A stretch of 64,000 nt of DNA. It comes from Hansfordia pulvinata (taxonomy: Eukaryota > Ascomycota > Sordariomycetes > Xylariales). A model generated the notes under the pieces. The model made no database searches and was not told the DNA's origin. It worked only from the letters and a program-made list of their open reading frames with translations. The DNA lies in contig BJKQ01000007.1 of the NCBI GenBank assembly GCA_006538405.1, forward strand, positions 2,480,001 through 2,544,000. Reading direction: 5' to 3'. This document shows, piece after piece, positions 55,510 to 64,000 of this stretch. Each line of letters starts with the position of its first letter. Position 1 is the stretch's first letter. The position numbers and the translations under genes were made by a program.

Positions 55510-57297
55510 CCATAGAGGAAGACTGCGGTTGTGGACTGACTGTGACCAGGGGGAAGGCGATGGTAGATCCGGTACGCATCCAACAAGACAAGCTGTGGTG
55601 GGATCGGCTGCCACGACGCGGACAGGCTTGTTTGTTCCACCGCAGCATGGAGACAGGCAATGCTGCTAATAATGAAGAGCCCCAGGCCCTGATTGTTTGG
55701 TTATCGGATCGGTCGGTTGGTCGGTCGGTCGGGCCTACGTCGTATCAGCTTGCCTGGCCGCCATCTCCACCGAGAGGCCGTGTCTTGATCTCCTCTGCCT
55801 GGCCGGATCCCGTCGTTCCCGTCTAGCGCTGGCCCCTCCCCCACACGGTAGAAGCCGACTTGACGCTCCTCTCCCACGTTTCCGCAGCCGACCTCCCCTT
55901 CTCCGCATGACGCGTTGTGCGGAGACCCAGCTGAGAAAAGGCGGCTGCAGACGCGGTGTCGCTCGCGTGCTGGGCGAAAGACGGCATTGGCGGCTCCAGA
56001 GACGAAGCCAGCGCAACTCCAGCTCCACCTCCGCAGCTGTCCCCCGCATCCCAAGAGACCTTCCCAAACTCTGGTAGGACTAGCTGGCTACCCCAGCTTT
56101 TTGCCGGCGCGAGTCCGGGTACAAAACGAGCATGTGGCGAGACTGGTTAGTTGACCGGGTCGTGAGGAGAACCCCGTTGGCCCCGTCTCGCGATATTCCA
56201 CGAGAATCCTCTCTGCCGGGAATTTTGCGGGGCCGGGGGCAGGCACGAGGCTCCCCTGTGCTGAGCCATGGCCACTCGGGGACAGGGATCCGGCCGGTGC
56301 CGATGCTGACCGATTTCCCAGGGCCTTGCCCGATTTGAATCTTGGCAAGCTTTGAGTTAGCGTTGCCGACGGCGGCCAGGGGCTCGGATCTTACGAGTCG
56401 TTCTGCCCTGGCCTTCCGCGTGGAGGTCCCAGTCGAGTTGTCCAAGGTGCCTCACCTGGTCGTGGGAGTGAAACAGGCTTGGAGTGAATGTTCCTGCGTG
56501 CCTTGGTTATCTCTGCACTAGTGAGCCAGGCTGAGCGAGGCCCGCGGATGGGTGGGAGAAGGGCCTATCTAAAACCAAAGATGTCGGGTTGGAACCCGAT
56601 TGCCTTTGACAAGAGATTATCGGCTGGTGGGGTAGCGTATGCGCCCACAGTACCGCGCTTGGTCACAAGACCCTCTTCAAGATAGGCGTCAGATAGGCCC
56701 AACAGCCGGCTTGCCGCAGAGTCCCTCGACAGCAGAACCGAGGACGTCAGTGCAAGAGGACTCTTCTCCGGTGCGTGGGTAACGTCCTGGACAGGGTGAT
56801 AAGGTGCAGGGGGATCAGGCGACTCACTGGATCGAACCCACCAACCCCAGACTCGAAGATGGGGTTTGTGGCTTGTTATTATTAACATCACGCACCAGTC
56901 CACAGAAGGAGACCTGGACCCGTTGACCCATAACGCGGTCCTACCCCAGCCGACTAGGATGGCCTAGCTTCTCTGTAACCCCGGCCCTACGGAATACTCG
57001 TAGTGACCTTGGTCGAGATATGACGACGCCCGCGGGAGCCAGTGCTCAGCCGAGGGCGCCTCTAAAACACCAAGTCTCAAAGCGAGACTTGTATTTAGCC
57101 TGGCTGTTCCTGCTGTTCTCGGGGGACAGTTACTCACCAGTCTCTTCTTCACACTAGAGTCTCGATCGTTTCCGAGTAGACCCTCACTATCCTGTTCCTC
57201 CCGCTCTTCTTCACGTTGCTTCATCATCCTCTTGCCGCCGCCCCCGATTCGACTTGCTGGCCCAGTTGATCCTATGGCACAGTAAACACAAGCCAAA
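55510..57297. other. Divergent intergenic region between regulator and permease genes
   Basis: This 1.8 kb must hold the promoters of the Zn2Cys6 gene (minus) and the permease gene (plus). No gene is supported; an open frame at 56080-56445 on minus has no domain. GGTCGGTTGGTCGGTCGGTCGG repeats lie near 55710-55732. Confidence 0.5.
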
Positions 57298-58948
57298 ATG
57301 CTCAAAAACGACGAGAAGATGGACGAGCGGAAAGCCTCACATTTGGAAAATGGCGACGTGCCGCCATCGTTGATGGGCGAAGTGATCGACAGCCCGGAAC
57401 ACGCCCACGATGCTGTATTCGGTGAAATCAGCGAGGACGGCCCCAACTACCGCAATGTAGGACTCCCCGCGCTTCACACTGCGAGGATAAACTAACAGCC
57501 TCACAAGGTCGGGTGGATGGGCTCCTCAGTCTTGATGATGAAGAGCTCGATAGGACTCGGCGTCCTCACGATCCCCTCAGCTTTCGACGTCCTCGGCCTC
57601 ATCCCTGGAATCATCATACTTCTGGTGATTGCCTCCATCACGACGTGGTCCGGCTACATGATTGGCGTTTTCAAGCTCCGTCACAGAGAGGTGTACAACA
57701 TTGACGACGTGGGTTTGATGCTGTTCGGCCGCATTGGCCAAGAAATATTCGCATTTCTGTACTGTCTTTGTGAGTGGCCGTCGTTCCCCAAAATGCAGGA
57801 TAACTTCAGACTAATGACATCAAGACTGGATCTTCGTCGCTGGCTCCGGAATGCTGAGTCTTTCGATCGGACTGAACGCCGTGTCTCTCCACGGGACATG
57901 CACAGCTGTCTTTGTGGCTGTGGCGGCTGTGGCGGCGTTCTCGCTGGGCAGCATTCAGACCCTGAGTCGGATCAGCTGGCTCGCTTGGGTCGGTCTGGTC
58001 TGCATTTTGACCTCGAGTTCGTCACCCTTGCTCACATCGTTGCACTCGTGAGAGTTGCGAGACTAACGATCATCAGTATTCGTCGTCACAATCTCGGTGG
58101 GCGTCCAGGATAGACCTGCCTCCGCCCCCCAAGACGGGCCGTGGTCTTCGGACTACAGGCTCTTTGGAGACCCAAGCTTCACCTCGGGGATCACGGCCGT
58201 GTCCTCGCTTGTCTTTGCCTACGCAGGGACCCCGTCATTCTTTGGCGTGTGCTCAGAGATGCGCGATCCGAAGCTGTACACAAGATCGCTACTCCTGGCG
58301 TTGTCCGTGGTGACCGGGATCTACATCATCATTGGCGTTGTTCTCTACTACTTCTGCGGATCGTATGTCGCTTCACCTGCTCTGGGGTCAGCCGGGCCTC
58401 TGCTCAAGAGGATTGCATATGGTCTTGCCCTGCCCGGTCTGCTGGTCACAACCATTCTCGTCGTGCATGTAAGTTGGATCAGGTCTGAAAGTGCGTCGTG
58501 CTGTCGAGACTAACCAGCGCCACAGCTGCCGGCGAAGCTTCTCTTCATTCGGATGATGCGAGGGTCGAGGCACCTGTCGGCCAACACGGCCACTCACTGG
58601 CTTGGGTGGATCGGATGCACCCTGAGCATCACCATCATCTCGTACGTGATTGCCAGCGGCATTCCGGTTTTTGATGGGCTTGTATCGCTGGTCGGCGCTT
58701 TCCTGGGCACCCTCATGTCGTTCCAACCGTACGGGTGCATGTGGCTGTATGACAATTGGAGCGCGGGTAAGGAGCGGAGGTCGAAATCGTGGGTGGCCAT
58801 GGTCTGCTTCAGCGTCTTTGTGATTGTGTCGGGCATGTTTCTCATGATTGCGGGGACATACGGGTCGGTCGTGGGCATTATGGAGTCGTACGCAGAGTCG
58901 GGAGGGTCTGCAGCGTGGTCCTGCGCCGACAACTCCAACTCGGTCTGA
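57298..58948 (+). CDS. Amino acid permease, AAAP family (mtr-like)
   Basis: A plasma-membrane or vacuolar amino-acid transporter of 475 aa in five exons: 57298-57456, 57508-57769, 57825-58016, 58077-58468 and 58526-58948; all phases agree. The ATG at 57298 has the context CCAAAATGC. A hydrophilic N-terminus of about 50 residues precedes VGWMGSSVLMMKSSIGLGVL, the first-helix signature of the AAAP family shared with the Neurospora mtr neutral/aromatic amino-acid permease. About eleven hydrophobic helices follow, including IPSAFDVLGLIPGIIILLV, VFAYAGTPSFFGVCSEM, LLLALSVVTGIYIIIGVVLY and GLVSLVGAFLGTLMSFQPYG. The C-terminus is short and Ser-rich. It lies divergently from the Zn2Cys6 gene and 5 kb from the hydroxyproline enzymes. 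Import of proline or hydroxyproline is an inference from this context; the family has broad substrates. Confidence 0.92.
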
Positions 58949-61019
58949 TCTCTGGAGAAGAAGGAATAGGCAGGAAGAAGTTGGGAAGAACTGTGCCGAC
59001 GACGAGATGAATGAGAAACCGAATAAGCCAGAGCGACAAAAAACCGGAACGAATGGGCCGCTGTGGCGACAATGGCCAAACCGGTTGTGCGAGGGCCGCC
59101 TGGTCTCGTCTTTTGCTTTGCCTTGATGCTCCGTAAGCCCGCAGTTTCTCCCAGGGTCCTCGCAGAGCCTCACTGGACAGACCCGCCGGTGCGATTGACA
59201 GCCGAATGTCTCTCCAGGCTGCGGAGGGCGGGGCGCATGCCGTTGAGCCCCAGCGCGCCCCGTCAAGACAATGTTGGAAGGAGTAAGCAGTACGAGCGCC
59301 GTATCGCCTCCTGGCGAGAGGGAAGACGCATGTCTGAGCACCAGAGGAGGCATCAGGGCTTTTTGACCAAGCAATGCGAGAAGGTCGGGGTTGTGGCTGC
59401 TGACTGCGCGAGCCCGCGTGCTGGTGTAGTATCCGCAGATGCAAAGGAGCCGGGGGCGGGCCGGACACGAACCTTGGAAGTATTGGATGAGTTCCTCAGC
59501 CGTCCGACCGCCAGACCACCTTTCAACTTGGGATGGGGCAGTTGCGGGAGGGAAAGGGTCGGACCTGCTCGGGGCGCTCCTTCTGCTTCGGCAATACGCC
59601 TCTCCCGATGACCCGTGGGCAGGTGCGAGTGGCCTTCCGCATCGTGCCTCCCCTCTCCGCACCCAACAAGCAAGCCCTCATGGTCGAGCAGACGGACGAC
59701 TGCCGGAGGTCTGGCCTCGTTGAGAGTGGACCTTTGGAGTACCTGGTACAATCCACCTTCTGAGCCGTAGATCTCGACTGGAGTTTCAATTCTTCTTCTC
59801 CAGGTTCTTCTCCTCCTCCTCCAAGCTCAACCTCAGCTGTCCGCCTGCACCAACTCGCACGATACCCTCCTCCCACGCGCACGCTCTCTCCCTCGGCCTC
59901 GGAGCCACAGAGACTTTTTCACCGTCCCGAACATACTCGTAATGCCGGTCAAGGCTGCACCGACGAGCCTCCCCCGTCCGCCAGACCTCATCCCAAGGCA
60001 CATCATCGCTCCTGGATCTGCATCACAGCACCGCGCCGGCGAGGTCAGCCACACTGCCCTGCCTGCTTAGCTACGGGGGAGATCACCCTGCTTATTATTT
60101 TTAGTGGCTGCGTGCTGCGCCTGCCGTATTCGCGTATTCGCTAGCGCGGCCAAGCCTCCCGTCGTGCCAGGGGTCGCTCATGACAGGCTCGAGAGCGAGC
60201 GAGGCTTAGACCTGCCAGCACTCATCACTCCGACGCCAGACTCGCCAATTCGACTGCGTGGCGCGCCTTGCGACGATCGACATTGCATTCATTACCACCG
60301 ACACAAACGCAGCCTGATGCTTGGTAGCACTGCCTCATGAAAGAAGGGGGGGGAAGAAACACACAGGAGTGAGCCGGTCTTGGCATGCTTCCAAGGGCCC
60401 GCTGCTAGGTACAGAGTGATCGAGGCTGCGTGCGTTGCAACAGACGGCACCATATCCACCCGGCCCCCAATGCCGCTGGTGTAAATGGGGGCTTTGGTCA
60501 GCCGCTTTCTGACCATTCAGCTTAGGCCGCCGTACCTTGCTTGCATCGCAGACGCGCAAAAGCATCGCAGCCAAGCCCGGCACTTCGGCCACATTCCTCT
60601 ATCCGTATTTGACGGGACCTGCCCCTCGCGAGCCGCCGCCGCTTTTTCTCCGCGAACCCAATCCGCCACCTTCTGTCACTCGCGCCGGCGCCTCTTTTCC
60701 GATCAAGCCGTATAAGAACTCTGGCAACGCCCATTCCGTCAGCCACGCGCACTGCACATTTATCTGCCTTAGCCTCACGCCACCTCGGCGCCACTCCCGA
60801 AGACCGCCCGCGTACTCTCAATCGCCTGGGCATAAGCACCACTGTCACAGTTCGCTACTCGTCGAAACCCAGCCCTCCCAGCACTGGCCTTGGTCAAGGT
60901 GTATGTTGCGGCGGAAGAGCCAGAAACGCAGAAACGCCGCCCCAGCGGAATGCACCGATCCGCCGACCGGGCCCAAAAGCGCATGCTAGATGTCTGGCGC
61001 CAGAGCGCGCGACAGCACC
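58949..61019. other. Intergenic, 2 kb, with promoter of Upc2-type regulator
   Basis: No gene is supported. TATAAGA at 60711-60717 lies about 300 bases before the downstream ATG. An in-frame ATG at 60990 would extend the regulator by ten residues, but its context (T at -3) is poorer than that at 61020. Confidence 0.5.
60711..60717 (+). promoter_or_regulatory. TATA-like element upstream of Upc2-type regulator
   Basis: TATAAGA about 309 bases before the ATG at 61020; inferred only from sequence and spacing. Confidence 0.4.
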
Positions 61020-62745
61020 ATGCTTAAACGCAAATCGCATCACAAGTCACGATATGGCTGCTTTGCTTGCAAGAAGCGGCACCAGAAGGTAAGCCGCCAA
61101 CCCCACGCGACTCTGCGCTGAACATCCCAAACATCCATCCACATTTTGCTAGACTGGGATTGACCCCTTTTCCCATTGCTTGTTCTGGAACATTAGAGCC
61201 GCAACTAACCGCGGACATGATCAGTGTGACGAACAAGGGCCGCCATGTGCCAACTGCATAGTGCGGAGGACTGAATGCGTCTACACGCACATCACGCCAC
61301 AGCCACGCGATTCTGCACGGCGATCGATCAGTGCTGGCGGAGGCAGCAGTGGTGAGAACCAGCTTTCTTCATCATCCGGGGCTGGATCCGGGTCCAGGTC
61401 GGGCACAAACCACCACCATTCCTCGTCTTCGTCACCGCCACTGCCTGCCGAGGCGGCACGGGCACGGCGGCGACTACTCGAGTTGGAGCTGATGCACCAA
61501 TGGTCGACAAGCACGTACCAGACACTGATCAGCATCGCCGAGGAGGAAGATATCTATCAGAATGTGGTACCACGGCAGGCACTGCGCCATCAGTTCCTGC
61601 TCCACGGTATTTTGGCGACGGCAGCGCTGCACCTGGCCATAGAGACCCCCGATCAGTCGGCGGGCTCAGCCAGCCCACTCGATGCCGACACGCGGGATAT
61701 CTACCGTCGCGCTGCCCTCGAATACTACAACAGCGCCAGTGAATCCTACCGCGCTGCCTTGTGTAATATTACGCGCGAGAACCATCCATCAGCCATGCTC
61801 TTCTCGGGTCTGGCACTCATCGCAAATCTGGCGATCCCACAGTGCGCAGAACAGCACCAGCAATATCAGCTACAAAAGGAGGGCATCCCGAGTGAAGGCC
61901 TTGAGGGCGGTGTCGGCGGTGGCGTAATGGATCGCATGCTGGTGCTATTCGACATGATGTTTGGGCTACAGTCGGTGGTGCTGGAAGATTGGCATGGCCT
62001 CAAAGACAGCGGTTCGTTTCCCTTGGTTGACACGCCGCCAGTCAGCTTTCCAGAGGGCCAGCCAGACCAGGCGACGCAAGAGGCCTTTGTCCGCTTGCAC
62101 CGGGTCTACCGAGATATTCGTGCCATCCAGAGCAAGCGCGGCGACAACTTCCTGTCAGACCTGGAAGTGCCCCGGCTGCGCGAGTACCACCGAGTCCTGG
62201 CCCATGTGCGTTCGCGTACCGCAGGCTACCACGACGGCGTCGAGCTGTCCGACTTCATCCCGGATAAACGGAGAAGCAATGCCGGCAGCATGGACATTGA
62301 CGGAGCCCAGCAAGGAGTTGTCAGCACAGGTATTGCGACAGCGGATCCGGGAGGAGATAGACGAGCTGATGACGACAACCTACCGCCTGCGTTGCCATAT
62401 GAGCTGGGACTGGCGTATCTGGAATACTGCTTCGCGGAGGAATATGTGCTGAACGGAGGGGTGAAGGGCGGGGTCAAGCTCTTTTGCCTAGGCTGGCCAT
62501 CGCTGGCAGCGCGCAAGTACGCTTCGGCTGTCAAGAATCTCGAGCCCATGGCCCTATTCATGCTGATGCACTGGGGTGTCTTGCTGGACCGTCGGGGCCG
62601 AGACACGTGGTTCATCCAATCCATGGGCCGCAGTCTCGTCGATGAGGTCTCGACCCTGCTGGCCGACTCGGAACACAACGTCCTCGCAGACTGGCGTGAC
62701 GGTATCTGTTGGGCTCGCTCCCAAGTGAGGTTGCCCGTCTGGTAG
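61020..62745 (+). CDS. Zn2Cys6 transcription factor, Upc2-type zinc cluster
   Basis: A 529 aa nuclear regulator from two exons, 61020-61088 and 61225-62745; the intron (GTAAGC to CAG, phase 0) splits the zinc cluster between its second and third Cys. The cluster reads CFACKKRHQK-CDEQGPPCANC-IVRRTEC, spacing C-x2-C-x6-C-x6-C-x2-C-x6-C. MLKRKSHHKSRYGC before it matches the (K/R)-rich lead of the large fungal group annotated as Upc2/sterol-uptake-control-like factors. A Ser/His/Gly-rich linker follows (about residues 65-120), then a helical region: LELELMHQWSTSTYQTL, RHQFLLHGILATAALHLA, PSAMLFSGLALIANLA and GICWARSQV near the C-terminus. The group is broad and most members do not control sterols, so the target is unknown. 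The frame is intact. It is transcribed toward the bL27 gene, with 524 bases between them. Confidence 0.9.
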
Positions 62746-63269
62746 GCGGGTTGCCCGGGATCGCTGCTGTCGGCTTCTTGACATAGAAGAAATCTGTCGC
62801 TCACCGGCCTGTGGAAGGGACTTTGCAGCAAGAAGGCCGGCTGCCCTGGCGTGGATGCCCGGAATCTAGTGTGGATTCTGCCCTTACCCTAATGATATCA
62901 CCATCTCAACGATGGCATCCAGAGTCAGCAAGATTTGTTTTATTTTAGGAATAATTTCAAAGAGTTTCTTGATGTACATGTACAGGAGTCTATCTCGGAG
63001 CCGTTTTCCTTCGCCTCGGTGCGTAGTCATACAATACATAGATCTTTCTCTCGACTCTCTACGCACAAGCACATTTACATGACTGGAGCACCGGATCTCT
63101 CCCGTCTGCCTGGGAAGGCCCGCCATTCGACCGGCTGCCTGCGCACCGATCGAGATGCATGGTCTTTTAAACGGACGATATGAAAAAGGGAGTGGCTCTC
63201 CGAGGACATGCCGGGGGATTATACACGGAGCCGACCTGGCCCGCCGAGCTGAGGGATGCCCGGGTGGCC
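62746..63269. other. Intergenic between convergent genes
   Basis: The 3' flanks of the Zn2Cys6 and bL27 genes. A/T-rich patches near 62930-62960 could be polyadenylation regions. No coding sequence is seen. Confidence 0.55.
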
Positions 63270-63991
63270 TCACTTCCTGGGCGGGGGGTTGGCAGCCGGG
63301 GACTTGGGCGCAGGGGGCACGGTGGAGCCGCCCTCGGCGCCCTTGGGGTTGGAGGCCTTCTGGTGGACGGACTCGGCGCGCCTGCGCTCGAAGAAGGCGC
63401 GCAGCTTGCGCTGGCGGGCGGCGCGCTGGGCGTCGATGGACTCCTTGCGGCGGGCGATCTTGTCCTGGCGCTCCTGGCGCATCTCGAGGCCGATGGCGCG
63501 GGCGCGGCGGCGGCGGTGGCGCATGGCGACGCGGCGGGAGCCCGTCTTGCGCTTCTCGGTGCGGATGAGGGTGCCGAGGCGCCAGTTGTCCTCGCGGTAG
63601 GCGTAGGTGCCGTCGTGGCGCAGCTTGATGTGCCTCTCGTCGCGGGGGTGGGGCTTGCGGCCGGTGCCCTTGCGGACGACGACGTTGGGGATGCCCGAGG
63701 CCGACATGGCGGGCATCTCGACGGGGGGCGGGATCGGCGTGGCCGTCATGTTGAGGCGGCGCTTGCGCATGGCGTGGCGCGGGTAGGGCAGCGTGTCGTT
63801 CTTCTCAAAGGTGACGCCGATGTAGCCGCGGTCGGGGCGGCTCGTGTTGCGGGTAGGGTCGCGGTAGTACTTGACGTAGCCCGACACGAGGGCGAAGAGG
63901 GTGTGGTCGCGGCCCATGCCGACGTTCTCGCCCGGGTGCCACTTGGTCCCGCGCTGCTTGTAGATGATGTTGCCTGGAATCACAAAGGAGT
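63270..63991 (-). CDS. Mitochondrial large-subunit ribosomal protein bL27m, partial at window edge
   Basis: The 3' exon of the nuclear gene for mitochondrial bL27, running off the right end of the window. The exon appears to begin at 63991 just after a CAG acceptor, entering with two bases of a codon and reading on as [20 protein letters not shown]. The bL27 signature [18 protein letters not shown] is directly visible; in bacterial ribosomes bL27 reaches the peptidyl-transferase centre. After the core, YVKYYRDP and [18 protein letters not shown] lead into a long C-terminal extension rich in Arg and Lys, as in fungal mitoribosomal versions (yeast Mrp7), ending in a Pro/Lys-rich tail with a stop at 63270. 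The mitochondrial presequence and the first exon(s) are outside the window. Confidence 0.95.
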
Positions 63992-64000
63992 CTGTGGGGG

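Noticed and set aside
56815..56890. Possible tRNA T-arm (GGTTCGATCC on the minus strand)
   Set aside because: The stem bases do not pair and the acceptor arm is missing.
1..64000. CRISPR arrays, insertion sequences, transposon genes, rRNA
   Set aside because: None found. Repeats present are microsatellites, homopolymers and one short tandem duplication; no transposase or reverse transcriptase motifs were seen.

Overview
The window looks like chromosomal DNA of a filamentous ascomycete (Pezizomycotina, most likely a Sordariomycete). Evidence seen directly: GC-rich coding DNA, genes split by 45-150 nt introns with GTRNGT donors and CAG/TAG acceptors, fungal Zn2Cys6 regulators, an HsbA-type cell-wall protein, nuclear genes for mitochondrial proteins, and long gene-poor stretches full of homopolymers and microsatellites. 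The species cannot be named from sequence alone.

Layout. 0-15 kb: a secreted GH79-like glycosidase (frame-broken), an uncharacterised protein with PPxY motifs, a small secreted protein and a secreted Cys-rich protein, separated by gaps of about 4 kb. 15-22 kb: a 6 kb region without a recognisable gene, then a small secreted six-Cys protein. 22-26 kb: the mitochondrial phosphatidylglycerophosphate synthase gene (PGS1) and the complex I subunit NDUFA12 gene, head to head across a promoter with CCAAT boxes. 27-38 kb: a secreted Ala/Lys/Glu-rich protein, an Arg/Ser-repeat protein, a modular secreted Cys-rich protein and a GPI-type HsbA protein. 42.7-47.2 kb: an eight-exon gene joining an N-terminal SesB-type alpha/beta hydrolase to a C-terminal fungal CorA-like membrane module.

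48.7-59 kb is the most coherent block: a proline-racemase-superfamily enzyme (probably trans-3-hydroxy-L-proline dehydratase), a divergently transcribed ornithine cyclodeaminase/mu-crystallin family protein (probably delta1-pyrroline-2-carboxylate reductase), a Zn2Cys6 regulator and an AAAP amino-acid permease. Together they look like an uptake, dehydration, reduction and regulation set that turns 3-hydroxyproline into proline. The window ends with an Upc2-type Zn2Cys6 regulator and the 3' part of mitochondrial ribosomal protein bL27.

An observation that matters for all annotation here: six genes contain seven apparent frame or splice breaks. Each is repaired by adding back exactly one base, mostly inside a G or C run. 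This points to base loss in homopolymers in the assembly rather than to pseudogenes or programmed frameshifting, and genes may have been missed in the gene-poor stretches for the same reason.
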